NCBI GenBank assembly: GCA_963761115.1
Contig: CAVXFS010000003.1
Coordinates: 310,001-374,000 of the forward strand
Origin: CAVXFS01 sp963761115
Lineage (GTDB): Bacteria; Pseudomonadota; Gammaproteobacteria; Burkholderiales; Gallionellaceae
DNA: 64,000 nucleotides
Direction of reading: 5' to 3'
Below the pieces are notes generated by a model that saw only the letters and a program-made list of their open reading frames with translations, searched no databases and had not been told where the DNA came from. Positions 35,101 through 46,100 of this stretch are shown here, piece after piece. Each line of letters opens with the position of its first letter. Position 1 is the first letter of the stretch. Made by a program: the position numbers and the translations under genes.

Positions 35101-37586
35101 CCTACGGTATCGAGATGGGTACCCTCTTTTCGGGCGGGTCGTTATCCAACTCCGGCACCATCAGCGCATCGGCCACGGCCAGAACCTGGGCGGGCGCCTG
35201 GGGTATCTACATGGGCGAAGAACATGGCCCGCTGACCAACGACGGCACCATCTCGGCCATGGCGATCTCCAGCCATTTGGATGCATCTGCCTACGGTATC
35301 GAAATGAATGGCAGCATCTATTCGGGCGGATCGTTGACCAACAATGGCACCATCAGCGCCGATGCCCAGGGCAAAACCTGGGTTGGCGCCTACGGTATCA
35401 ATGTCACTGGCAGCATCTATTCGGGCGGATCGTTGAGCAACAATGGCACTATTGCTGCCGCAGCCAACAGTACCGGTTTCAACAGCTACGCTTCGGCCTA
35501 CGGTATTCTCATGGGCGGCAGCATAAACAGCACCGGCTCGCTGACCAACATGGGCGTCATCACCGCCCATGCGACCGGCCCCACCTGGGCCAATGCCACT
35601 GGCATCTGGATGAACGGCAGTTTAAGTTCGGGCGGCACGCTGACCAATGAAGGCACGATTTCCGCTGTGGCCAAAATCAACGGCAACAATCCGCTGCCGT
35701 ATGCAAATTGGAATGCAGCCGGCGCCGTCGGTGTTGGCATGAGCGGTTCGCTTGACGGCACGATGACCAACTCGGGCACCATCTCCGCTCGCGCCACTGG
35801 CATGGGTGTCAACAGCACCACCTGGGCCGCCGGTGTCTGCGTTTGCAGTAGTGGTTACCTGAGCGGCTCGCTGACCAACTCCGGCATCATTTCCGGCGTC
35901 TCCAACGTCGCCAGGAACGGTTATTCGATCTGGGTGGACGGCGGCGAAGCTGCTCCTGCCATCGTCTTAGTAGGCCCGGTGATCCTCCTCCCATCCGGCA
36001 GTATCGACAATACCGCATCAGGCGCACTGCTTGGCAACCTCTATTTGAACGGGCCGATCAATGTGACCAATGATGGCATCATCTACATCCCGACCGGCGC
36101 CAACATGAACCTCCCCACTCCCACCTCGTGGCGCAGTGACGGCGGTAGTAACGCCTATATCGGCGGCGACTATACCCAGGGCGCCACCGGCGTGCTCGGA
36201 TTTGGCGTCACCGGTGCACATCAAGACATACTCGGCGCTCCAGTGGTCAATAATCTGGACGTATACGGTCAATTGGTCGTGAATGGCACAGCCGACCTGT
36301 CCGCCGCAAATAATACGATCGTCGAGCACCCAGTGATCGGCCACACGCTGGCGGTAGGCGATGTGTTGCCGGATGTTGTCAGCGCGGGTGACCTGGTCCT
36401 GGCATCCGGTGACGCGATTACCGTGGTCAACTCCAATCCGCTGGCCACCTTCACCGGCGTAAGGGATGGCAATACCATCGACCTCACCGTCACTTCGGCC
36501 ACCACCATGAACGCCTTGTATGGCCAGTTGGGCGGCCTTGGCAACCTGCTTGACAGCACCGGCGGCAACTACACCGGCAATCCCAACATGGATACGCTGC
36601 TCGATGCGCTGAACGGGGATAGCGGCGGTCAGTGGACCGGCATCATGCAGGACCTGCAGCCGTTGATGTCGTCCGAGATGAACCAGGTGACCTTCGGTAT
36701 CCTGAATAACACCAACAACGCCATCCACGCGCATCAGGACCATCAGCATGGTTCCTCTTCCGGTGATAGCTTCGTCACCAACCGTAACGCATGGGCCAAG
36801 ATACTGGGCGCGACGGACAAGCAGGACGACAGCGGCCTGGTTCTGGGCTACAAGGCCAATACCGGCGGGTTTATGGTGGGCCTCGATGGCGATCTGTCCT
36901 CGACTTCCAGCATAGGCCTGGCGCTGGTTTACACCAGCACCAATGTGGACAGCAATGGCAGCCACCAGACCGCCAAGATGACCGGCTACCAGCTGGTCGG
37001 CTATGGCTCCCATCAATTCGATGGGGACTACTACATGGATTGGCAGGCTGATGTTGGCACCACCTCCAACGATGGCAACAGGTATATCAACTACCTGAAG
37101 CAGTCGGCCTCGGCCAGCTACGACAGTTCGAGTTTCCATCTGGGCGCAAGAGTGGGGCGTGCGGTGTCGATCAGTCAGTCGACCACGTTTACCCCGTCGT
37201 TGCACGCCGATTACACCAGCATCAAGGAAGGCGACTACACCGATTCGATTGCCACCCATGTGCAGGGGCGGACGACCAGCCAGTTCATCATTGGTGCGGC
37301 AGGTCGCTTCTCGTTCGCGATGAGCGATACGGCCAGGTTGATTGCCGATCTGGGCCTGGATTATGACACCCAGAACAGGACGGATTCGCTCAACACCACC
37401 CTGCCGGGCGGCAGCCCGGCGTTCACCGCGCAAGGCATCGCCCCGTCCAGGACGACGTTTATCGGTGGCCTGGGCCTGGTCTTCAGTGCCAGCCAGAGCG
37501 CGGAATTATCGGCCCGCTACGACATATCGTCGCGTTCCGGATACACTGCGCAGTCGTTGTCGCTCAAGTTGAGAGTGCCGTTCTAA
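32151..37586 (+). CDS. Autotransporter adhesin with beta-strand repeats and C-terminal beta-barrel
   Basis: A 1,811-residue type Va secreted protein. Residues 1-35 form a long signal peptide (basic start, then NAAVALAISGMCAAPAWSD). Residues about 60-1270 consist of degenerate repeats of about 40 residues, GTLSNSGTISATALS...AYAYGVYV.G, predicted to build a right-handed beta-helix; they are rich in Ser, Thr, Asn, Ala and Gly. A linker with VNNLDVYGQLVVNGTADLS follows. From about residue 1546 (NRNAWAKILG) the autotransporter barrel begins and it ends SLKLRVPF, with the terminal Phe required for outer-membrane insertion. A good terminator follows. It is flanked by TPR-GT9 and TPR-sulfotransferase-GT genes, which may modify it. 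Confidence 0.93.
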   Translation: MSTKNKRTSSQWKRNTLNAAVALAISGMCAAPAWSDVLVCSDPISSTIGACDASGVSPLTVTSNGKVISSGHSAIYYLGMLDGSLTNNGTVAAGLLGTVSSAAGVYIHGVLSGTLSNSGSIGATAHSSAYSVLAAGVVGEDSFTGSLTNSGTISGNADGGYNAGASGIFINGDLNSLSNSGMIMGHASSAINAYAAGLVVTNNLTGALTNHGTIAGVATNDGNASATGIAIGSSLLGTLTNSGTISATAHSYSEEAYASGVYLGYVGSAGSLTNNGAILAQATGESTVAAAGIYVSESMDGKLTNTGTISAKAYSTSSNDAFAHGVLIDSTLGSTGSLSNSGTITAQATAYNNAFAYGVDIGGIYGGYLDGMLSNSGTISAMALSTSEEAFAYGVYVAGGLGGGTLSNSGTISAAATGTWAYAYGVYVNTGMDSTGSMTNNGTISASALAHSEADAYGVIISGNMDGTLSNGGTISATAQSTEDYAYAYGVSVYGDLNGTLSNGGSILAKETAWYSGSASGIYVGGNLNGTLTNDGTISATALSTPPSDYNATAYGINIRYGFGSSGVLTNNGTISASAEVGGDAYAYGVIIDGGEGYSNMDGTLTNNGTISATALSYSSDAYAYGVYLGGTMGSTGSLTNMGTISATATASTDSLAYAYGVYINGSMDGMLSNGGTISATATASTHAYAYGIYIDGSQSGTLTNDGAIMATALSYTEDAWAYGVDINGDMGSTGSLTNNGAITVSSTASSIARAYGVYVNGSMAAMLGNNGTISATANASGLYASAYGIYVYGDMASTGSLTNGGTISAVANGFTDANAYGVFLDGGEGNNIDGTLTNTGTISASAISAHDSATAIGIYVNGDLSNTGGALTNTGLIMASATARTWAEAYGVDFGNLYGTLTNDGTISATAIASRGDASAEGISMSNLDSSDSLTNNGTISASATATTWAGAWGINMGAVFGPLTNDGTISAMAISSHSDASAYGIEMGTLFSGGSLSNSGTISASATARTWAGAWGIYMGEEHGPLTNDGTISAMAISSHLDASAYGIEMNGSIYSGGSLTNNGTISADAQGKTWVGAYGINVTGSIYSGGSLSNNGTIAAAANSTGFNSYASAYGILMGGSINSTGSLTNMGVITAHATGPTWANATGIWMNGSLSSGGTLTNEGTISAVAKINGNNPLPYANWNAAGAVGVGMSGSLDGTMTNSGTISARATGMGVNSTTWAAGVCVCSSGYLSGSLTNSGIISGVSNVARNGYSIWVDGGEAAPAIVLVGPVILLPSGSIDNTASGALLGNLYLNGPINVTNDGIIYIPTGANMNLPTPTSWRSDGGSNAYIGGDYTQGATGVLGFGVTGAHQDILGAPVVNNLDVYGQLVVNGTADLSAANNTIVEHPVIGHTLAVGDVLPDVVSAGDLVLASGDAITVVNSNPLATFTGVRDGNTIDLTVTSATTMNALYGQLGGLGNLLDSTGGNYTGNPNMDTLLDALNGDSGGQWTGIMQDLQPLMSSEMNQVTFGILNNTNNAIHAHQDHQHGSSSGDSFVTNRNAWAKILGATDKQDDSGLVLGYKANTGGFMVGLDGDLSSTSSIGLALVYTSTNVDSNGSHQTAKMTGYQLVGYGSHQFDGDYYMDWQADVGTTSNDGNRYINYLKQSASASYDSSSFHLGARVGRAVSISQSTTFTPSLHADYTSIKEGDYTDSIATHVQGRTTSQFIIGAAGRFSFAMSDTARLIADLGLDYDTQNRTDSLNTTLPGGSPAFTAQGIAPSRTTFIGGLGLVFSASQSAELSARYDISSRSGYTAQSLSLKLRVPF

Positions 37587-37601
37587 GCTGCACCGTAACC
37601 G

Positions 37602-37634
37602 AAACAAAGGCACCTCCGGGTGCCTTTGTTTTTT
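37602..37634 (+). terminator. Rho-independent terminator of the first autotransporter
   Basis: Perfect 13-bp stem AAACAAAGGCACC / GGTGCCTTTGTTT with loop TCCG followed by a T run, starting 16 bp after the stop codon. Confidence 0.93.
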
Positions 37635-37639
37635 GCCGG

Positions 37640-37690
37640 AAGCCCAACCTGAGTGTCATGGTTTGTTGTGCCTCGGCCCAACCTGCGCGC
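37640..37690. repeat. Degenerate GTAGGTTGGGC palindrome copies
   Basis: Two right-arm relics (AGCCCAACCTGAG and GGCCCAACCTGCGCGC) in the gap between the autotransporter terminator and the fusion TPR gene. No intact left arm is seen. Confidence 0.5.
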
Positions 37691-37745
37691 TAAAAAACTG
37701 GTAGCATAAACCAGACGCAATCCGGGACAGTCCCGCATAAAAAAT

Positions 37746-40700
37746 ATGGCAACCCTTACCAGGCAATCGATCCATCAGCTCATGGCCCAGGCGCAGTCGT
37801 ACGAGCGCTCGGAGCAACTGGCAGAAGCCGAGAAATCCTATCGCCACATCGTCGCTGCCGACCCGGGCTATCATCCTGCCTGGCATGCGCTCGGTCTGCT
37901 TGCCTATGGTGCCGGCAATCTTCCGCTGGCCGCCGACCTGGTCAAGGCGGCGGTCGCGCTCGACAAGAAAGATCCTGTTTACCAGCGCAACTACGGCGAA
38001 CTGTGCCGCCGCATCGGCCGGCTGGACGAAGCGATCGCAGCCGGCTTGCAGGCCAGCAAGCTGATGCCGCGGAATATCGACGCGCACTACAACCTGGGCC
38101 TGGCCTATACCGACGTGAAGGATTACCCGCGCGCGATCCAGGCTTACCGCAAGGCGCTCAAGATCGACCCGCAGCATGGCCTGTCCTGGAACAACCTGGG
38201 CTCGGCACTGGAACAAATGGGCGACAAAACCGCCGCACTCGAGGCCTACGCCAAAGCCGTCGCCATCAACCCGCATCATCCGGAAGCGCAGAATAACGTC
38301 GGCGCCATCTACAGCGAACAAGGCAAGCTGGATCAGGCGCGTGCCAGTTTCCAGGCGGCGATCGACGCCAGGCCGGACTTCGTCGAGGCGCATTACAACC
38401 TGTCCTCGCTGAAGACCTACAAAAAGGGAGATCCGCACCTGGCGATGCTGGAAGCAGAGTATGCGCGGCGCACCAGCCTGAGCGACCATGCGCGCATCCG
38501 TTACAGCTTTGCGCTGGGCAAGGCACTGGACGATACCGGCGACTATGACCGCGCCTTCGCCGCTTACGAGGAAGGCAATCGCCTGCAGCATGCGCTGCTG
38601 CCGATGGACGAGCGCCGCGCGGATGTCTTGCTGCAGCGCATCATGCAGGTGTTCGACCACGATTTCTTTGCCGCGCGCAAGGACTGGCAGGGCAGCGACA
38701 AGGCGCCGATCCTCATCGTCGGCATGCCGCGCTCCGGCACCACGCTGCTGGAACAGATCCTGTGCAGCCACGCTTCGGTGTATGGCGCAGGCGAACTCGG
38801 CTACCTCAACGAAGTGGTGAGCGAGCGCGTCGGCGCCGGCCCCGGCAAACCGTTCACCGATGGCGTGGCAAGCCTGAGCGAGGACGACATGCGCAAGCTG
38901 GGAGAGGAATACATCCGCCGCGTGTGGAAGTTGTCGCCGCAGAGCCTGCATATCACCGACAAGATGCCGGCCAATTTTTTCTACCTCGGCCTGGTCCACC
39001 TCGCGCTGCCCAACGCGAAGATCATCCACGCCATGCGCGACCCGATGGACTCGTGCTTCTCGTGCTATTCGCGGCTGTTCAACGACACCATGGAGTTCGC
39101 CTACGACCAGGCTACGCTGGGACGTTATTACGTGCGCTACATGAAACTGATGCGGCACTGGCACAGCGTGTTGCCGCAAGGGCGCATCCTCGACCTGCGC
39201 TACGAAGACATGGTCGCCGATACCGAAACGCAGTCGCGGCGCGTGCTGGAATTCGTCGGGCTGCCGTGGGACGAGAACTGCCTCAACTTCCACAAGAACG
39301 AGCGCCTGGTAAAAACCGCCAGCGTCACCCAGGTGCGCAAGCCGATCTACAAAACTTCGGTGGCGCGCTGGAAACATTTTGCGTCGCACCTGCGCCCCCT
39401 GCTGGAAATCGTCAGGGATTATCGACCGCAGGACGAGGACGAAGCGCTGCCGGCGCCGCCCACCGTCGCGCCCCAGGCGCAAGGCGTCGAACTGACGGCG
39501 AATGCTCAACACATGGAAGGGATCGCCCTATACGGGCAGGGACGCATGGACGAGGCGCTGCTCCGCTACGAACAGGCGCTCGCGCTGCACCCGGACTATG
39601 CCGCCGCGCTCAACAGCAAGGGCTTCGTGCTGCAGGACATGGGCCGCATGCAGGACGCGCTCGATTGTTTCGACAAAGCCGTCCGGCTTGAGCCGGGTTT
39701 CGCCATGGCCCGGCTTAACCTGGGGATGGCGCAATTGAAACTGGGCGACTGGGAAAACGGCTGGGAGAATTACGAAGCGCGCTGGACCGGTTCTGCCGAG
39801 AGCGGCAAAGGGTTGCATGCGCGCCTGCCGTGCCCGCTGCCGCAGTGGGACGGCCAGGGCGGCACCGAACAGCAGGCGCTGCTGGTCGTCACCGAGCAGG
39901 GCTTCGGCGACACGTTCCAGTTTGCGCGCTATCTGGAGTTGGCCGTTCAGCGCTTCGCCAAGGTCGGGTTTGCCTGTTCTGCGCCCACCATGCGCCTGAT
40001 GGAATGGACATACGGCGACAAGGTGGTGACGTTCACCCGCATGCCGACCGACTATGCCACCTGGCACTGGCAATGCCCGCTGATGTCGCTGCCGCGCGCA
40101 TTCAAGGCCCGACCCGATAATATCCCGGCCACCATGCCGTACCTCGCGGCGACCAGCGCGGCAAAGCAGCATTGGCTGACGCGGCTGGAAGAGGCCGCAC
40201 CGGGCCGGTTCCGCGTCGGCATCGCCTGGGCCGGGCGCAAGGCGCACAATTACGATTCGCGCCGCAGCCTGGCGTTCGAGCTGTTGCTGCCGCTGCTGCA
40301 TGACCCGCGCGTGACCTGGGTCAGCCTGCAGAAGTGGGCCGCCGAAGAAGCGCAGCCGACCATTCCGGACGAGATCGACTGGATCGACTGGACTGACGAG
40401 TTGGGCGATTTTGCCGACACCGCCGCACTGGTATCCAATCTCGACCTGATCATTTCCATCGATTCCTCGATGGTGCACCTGGCCGGCGCGCTGGCGCGTC
40501 CGGTGTGGATGATGAACCGCTTCGACGGCGAGTGGCGCTGGTTTGACCGCATCGAGACCAGTCCCTGGTATCCGTCGCTGCGAATTTTCAACCAGCCGAA
40601 ATTCGGCGACTGGGGCAGCGTGCTGAAAGCGGTGCAGGCAGCATTGCAGGCGTTGCCGATGCCGCGCCATCCGGCAAAGAAAAGACTGCGTCCCAAAGCA

Positions 40701-42832
40701 GCGCCAGTGCCTGCCGCGAAACCTGCAGAGGCCTCGCCGATGCCGGCGAAGATGTCGGTCGAACAGGCCATACAATTGGCCGGCCAGCACCAAAGCGCCG
40801 GACGCCTGCAGGAAGCAGAAAAGATCCTGCGCCAGATACTGCAGGCCAACCCGAATCACGCCCATGCCCTGCACTTGCTGGGCGTGGTGGCGCATCAGGC
40901 CGGCAAGCCCGTTCTTGCGATCGAACTCATCGGCAAGGCCATCGCCATCGAACCGAACGTGGCGATGTTTCACTGCAACCTGGCCGAGATGTTCCGCCAG
41001 CAGAATCATCCGGCAAGGCCATACAGCATGGCCGCCGCGCAGTCGAGCTGGACCCTTCGATGGCGTCCGCACACAGCAACCTCGGCATTGCGCTGTTCGA
41101 CGTCAGGGATTTCGACGGCGCCGAAACCTGCCACCTGAAGGCGCTGGAACTTCAGCCGGGTCTGCTGCAATCGATCAATACCATGGGCAGCATCCAGCGC
41201 GCGCGCAAGGATCTGCCGGGCGCGATCGAATGGTACCGGCGCGCATTGGTGGCGCACCCCGATTATCTTGAATCGATGAGCAACCTAGGCGCAGTGCTGG
41301 TGGAGGACGATCGTGCCGAGGAGGCCGTGCCGGTGCTGGAAAAAGCGCTCAGGCTGATGCCCAACTACCCCGAAGCGCTGTGCAATATGGGTCTGGCACG
41401 CCTGCGCCTGGAACAGGTCGAGGCTGCAGTGACGTTGTTGCAACGCTCGCTGCAGCTCAAGCCGGGTTATGCGGAAGCGTCGATCGGTCTGGCGCGTGCG
41501 CTGCACGAACTGGATCGCCTGGCCGAAGCCGAGGCGCTGCTGCGGCAGGTGCTGAACAAGGCGCCGCAACATTCCGAGGCCTGGACCCAGCTTGGCAGCA
41601 TCTGCATGGAACAGGACAAACCGGAGCAGGCCGAGGCGGCTTACCTGAAGGCGCTGGAGATCGAACCTGACATGTCCGATGCGCTGTCCGGGCTGGGCAA
41701 CCTGAGACTGGAAGCGGGCAGGATCGACGAAGCCGAAGCACTGCTGAAACAGGCGATGGAGATCAAGCCGGACCACATCGGCGCGCGCTTTCACCTGACC
41801 CAGGTGAAAAAGGTCAAGCCCGGCGATGCCAACCTCGCCGCAATCGAAGCCTTGCTGCCGCAGGTGGACAGCTATACCGGCGACAAGCGCATTTCGCTGC
41901 ATTACGCGCTCGGCAAGGCCTATGACGACTGCAAGGAATACGACCGGGCCTTTCCGCATTTCTGGAGGGCGCGCGGATCAAGCGCGCCAAGCTTACACTA
42001 CGATGCGGACGCCGATGCGGCACGCTGCCAGCGCGTCAGCGAAGTCTTCGACCGGGACTTTCTTCGACACGCTGCGCGGCGGCCGGCGACCCCTCGGATG
42101 TGCCGATGTTCGTACTGGGCATGCCGCGCTCCGGCACCACGCTGACCGAGCAGATCATCGCCAGCCATCCCGACGTGTATGGTGCGGGAGAACTGCATGA
42201 CCTGATGAGCATCGCCCAGCAATCCACGCCGGCCGGCACTTTCCGGCCCTATCCGGAAAACCTTGCCGGGCTGACCCGGGAGAACGCTGACCCAATGGGG
42301 CGACGAATATGTCGAGCGGCCTGCGCAGCGCGCGCGCCGGACGCACGCCACATCACCGACAAGATGCCCGCCAATTACCTCGCGCTGGGCTTGATCCCCC
42401 TGATGCTGCCCAACGCAAAGATCATCCACGTCAAGCGCAATCCGGTGGATACCTGCGTCTCCTGCTTTACGCGGCTGTTCAACCGCCATCAGGAATCCAC
42501 CTACGACCTGGCCGAACTGGGCCGGCATTACGCCAACTACGCGCGCCTGATGCAGCACTGGCGCCAGGTCTTGCCGCAAGGCAGCTTTCATCGACGTGCA
42601 GTACGAAGATATCGTCGCCGACATGGAAGGCCAGGCGCGCCGGCTGATCGACTATTGCGGGCTGCCATGGAACGACGCCTGCCTCGATTTCCACAAAACC
42701 AAGCGCAACATCCGCACCGCCAGCGTCACGCAGGTGCGCCAGCCGATCTACACCAGCTCGGTGGAACGCTGGCGGCATTATGAAAAATTTCTCGGCCCGT
42801 TGCTCGACGCGCTGGGCGAATTCGCCCCATGA
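37746..42832 (+). CDS. Giant TPR-sulfotransferase-TPR-GT9-TPR-sulfotransferase fusion (frame-shifted as sequenced)
   Basis: An uninterrupted frame runs from 37746 to 41138 (1,130 residues). It contains TPRs (about 10-240), a sulfotransferase (PILIVGMPRSGTTLLEQILCSH, IIHAMRDPMDSCFSCYSRLF), a second TPR set (about 585-665), a GT9-like domain (GFGDTFQFARYL, RVGIAWAGRKAHN, SIDSSMVHLAGALARPVWMM) and the start of a third TPR module (MSVEQAIQLAGQHQ). Coding continues after a one-base loss near 41012 (HPGKAIQHGRRAVELDPS) through more TPRs and a second sulfotransferase (PMFVLGMPRSGTTLTEQII, IIHVKRNPVDTCVSCFTRLF) to 42832. About ten small indels lie between 41012 and 42589; corrected length is about 1,690 residues. 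Read literally it would end at 41138 in the third TPR block. It may couple glycosylation and sulfation of one substrate (inference). Confidence 0.8.
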
Positions 42833-42838
42833 ATGGGC

Positions 42839-42914
42839 CGTAGGTTGGGCTGACAAAGGAAGCCCAACGTCTCCCAAGGCCAAAGTGTTGGACTTCGTGC
42901 CTCAGCCCAACCCG
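42839..42914. repeat. GTAGGTTGGGC palindrome copies after the fusion gene
   Basis: One shortened palindrome (CGTAGGTTGGGCTGAC ... AGCCCAACGT, 42839-42870) and one degenerate full copy (GTGTTGGACTTCGTGCCTCAGCCCAACC, 42886-42914), 7 bp after the fusion gene stop. Confidence 0.7.
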
Positions 42915-43141
42915 CTTGCTACGATTTTCAACAGGCATTCCGCCTGCGCTTCAAATGGTTGTAATAAGTTCCCAAGCAAAATTTACTATGCTATATTGCC
43001 CACATGTCCGGCAGTGTTTTCAGCAAAAGAATCGGACAAGAATCCCAAAAAAATTATAAGTAATCCATGGCGATCATTTTTATTTGATCTCCAGTTTCAG
43101 ATTCACTAAAAAAATACTAGAAGAATCTAGGGAGAATCGCC
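42915..43141. promoter_or_regulatory. Upstream region of the giant adhesin
   Basis: AT-rich gap. It contains ATGCTATATT at 42988-42997 (possible -10, shared with the first autotransporter; only a weak -35-like TTCCCA at 42969), a leader of about 140 bp and a ribosome site AGGGAG about 9 bp before the ATG. No ORF is supported here. Confidence 0.45.
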
Positions 43142-46100
43142 ATGAATAAAATACACCGCACCATCTGGAGTCACGTTCGCCAATGCTATGTCGTCGTCGG
43201 CGAAAACACCCGATCCAAAGGCAAGTGCGGTGGAAATGTTTGTGGCGGCGCCGTCAAGGCGATCGCCGAGGCCGTGGCGATCGCCTGCCTCGCGCTTGGA
43301 AGTACGCAAGCGGGGGCTATCTGCGTGCCAGTCAATGTTACTGGCCCTGTAGGTACTTTAACAATCGCCAGCACTACCGCATGTCTTAACATTTCGTCGC
43401 TCGGTGCTATTACCGGGGCGCTGAATATCAGCAATTCCGGCACGATTTTCAACGCTGGATCGATACTGGGATCTGGCCTTAGAGTGCTTTCCAACGGCAC
43501 GGTTGCCGGTACGCTCGAGAACACAACGAGCGGGACTATTTCTGGCGCGTTCTTTGGCATCAATGTCAAATCCACTTCTCTGATCTCCTCGGGGATTACC
43601 AACAGCGGCTTGATCACCGGAAATAATATTGGTATCCAGGCCGTGAGTACTTCCACGATCGCCGGCGGCATCACCAACAGCGGCACCGCGAGCCTGATCT
43701 CCGGAGGAAATATAGGCATAAAAGCCTTGAGCAATTCCTCGATCACCGGCGGCATCATCAATCAGGGCTCGATCGCTGGCGGGAAAACAGGTATCCGCGT
43801 TTCGATTGCCGGAACCATATCGGGCGGCGTCACCAACAGCGGCTCCGCGAGCCTGGTCTCCGGTGGTCTCAAAGGCATATTAGCGAACAACTCGTTGATC
43901 GACGGCGGCATCATCAATCAAGGCACGATCATTGGCAGCGGGACTGTGGGAATCCGCGCATTAGCAAATGCAACTATTGCCGGTGGAATTACCAATAGCG
44001 GCATCGCGAGCCTGATCTCAGGCGGTATCAGTGGCATAGCAGTCCTGAATACTTCTTCGATCACTGGCGGTGTTCATAATGGAGGCACGATCAGCGGCGG
44101 CTCGACCGGTATCAAGATCAACACTGCAAGCACGATCTCCGGCGGCATCACCGGTAGCGGTGGCAGCCTGGTCACCGGCAGCAGTTCCGGCATCTTTAAC
44201 AAGGGCACGATCGATGGTGCGCCTACCGCGATCAAGTTCATCAGTTCATCGACGCTGGCTGGTGGCATCACCAACAGCGGCACCGCAAGCCTGATCTCCG
44301 GTGGTAATAGTGGCATAAAAGTCAGGAACAATTCCTCGATCACCGGCGGCATCATCAATGACGGCACGATTGCTGGCTCGACCAAGGGCATAACTGTCCA
44401 AGGCAGTTCTTCAATTGACGGTGGAATCACCAATAGCGGCACCGCGAGCCTGATCACCGGTGGTAATAGCGGCATAAGAGCCTCGAACAATTCCTCGATC
44501 ACCGGCGGCATCATCAATGACGGCACGATTGCTGGTTTGACCAAGGGCATCATTGTCCAGGCCAGTTCTTCAATTGACGGTGGAATCACCAATAGCGGCA
44601 CCGCGAGCCTGATCTCAGGCGGCAAGAGTGGCTTAAGAGCCTCGAACAATTCCTCGATCACCGGCGGCATCGCCAATCAAGGCACGATCACTGGTGCGAC
44701 TCACGGCATCATTGTCCAGGCCAGTTCCTCGATCACCGGCGGCGTCCTTAACTCAGGAACGATCGCTGGCGGCCTGAAAACAGGCATCCGCGTTGACCCG
44801 TTTTCAATCGTCTCCGGTGGCGTGACCAACAGCGGCACCGCGAGCCTGATCAGCGGCGCTTCGGCTGGTATCGATGTCGATCACACATCCCAGATCACCA
44901 ACGGCGTGGCCAATGAGGGCACCATCACAGGCGGAACCACGGGTATCCGTGTCTCGGTTGCCGGAACAATCTCGGGCGGCATCACCAACAGCGGCACGGC
45001 GAGCCTGATCTCCGGTGGGACTTATGGCATAGCAGCCTTGAGCACATCGTTGATCACCGGCGGTATCGCCAACGAAGGCACCATATTTGGTGGCGTTGCA
45101 GGCATCTTATCCATTTCCGATTCTACAATCTCCGGTGGTATCACCAACAGCGGCACCGCGAGTGTCATCGCCGGAATTGTCGCAGGCGTAGCAGCTGCAT
45201 TCTCATCTTCGATCACCGGCGGCATCACCAACGCAGGCACGATACTTGGCTTGCAAACCGGCATCCTGGCGCTTCAAAATTCTTCGATCACTGGCGGCAT
45301 CACGAACAGCGGCACCGCGAGTGTTATCGCCGGATTTGCCGCAGGCGTAGCTGCCAAGGGCGGCTCTTCGATCGCCGGTGGCATTGTCAATGAAGGCACG
45401 ATTGTTGGCTTACAAACCGGCATCCGCGTTGACCCCTATTCGATCGTCTCAGGTGGCGTGACCAACAGCGGCACCGCGAGCCTGATCAGCGGCAATTCAG
45501 CCGGAATCGATGTCGATCACACTTCTGCGATCACCAACGGCGTGACCAATGAGGGCACGATCACAGGCGGAACCACGGGTATCCGTGTCTCGGTTGCCGG
45601 CACCATCTCGGGCGGCATCACCAACAGCGGCACGGCTAGTTTGATCACAGGTGGTGTTAATGGCATAGAAGCACTTAGCAACTCCTCGATCACCGGCGGT
45701 ATCGTCAATGAAGGCACGATAGCCGGTGGCGCTGGTACAGGCATCTATGCCACGAACACTTCCACGATCAGTGGCGGCATCACCAACAGCGGCACGGCGA
45801 GCCTGATCACGGGTAGTGATGGCATAAGAGCCAATCTCAATTCATCGATCACCGATGGCGTCGTCAATGAAGGCACGATAGTTGGAGCTGTTGCCGGCAT
45901 TGGAGTCACCAGATCTTCAATCAGCGGCGGCATCACCAACAGCGGCACCTCGAGCCTGATCAGCGGCGGTGGTTATGGCATCATTTCCCTCGTCAATTCC
46001 TCGATCGCCGACGGCATCGTCAATGAAGGCACGATAACCGGGGCTGTTGCAGGCATCCTGGTCGATACTACTTCCACGATCAGCGGCGGCATCACCAACA

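Noticed and set aside
36018..37433. 471-codon minus-strand ORF opposite the autotransporter barrel
   Set aside because: The plus strand has a textbook autotransporter barrel ending in Phe, so this is an overlapping artefact.
41138..42832. Treating the third TPR block and second sulfotransferase as independent genes
   Set aside because: There is no ribosome site or gap, and the reading continues directly from the 37746 frame once a single missing G near 41012 is restored.
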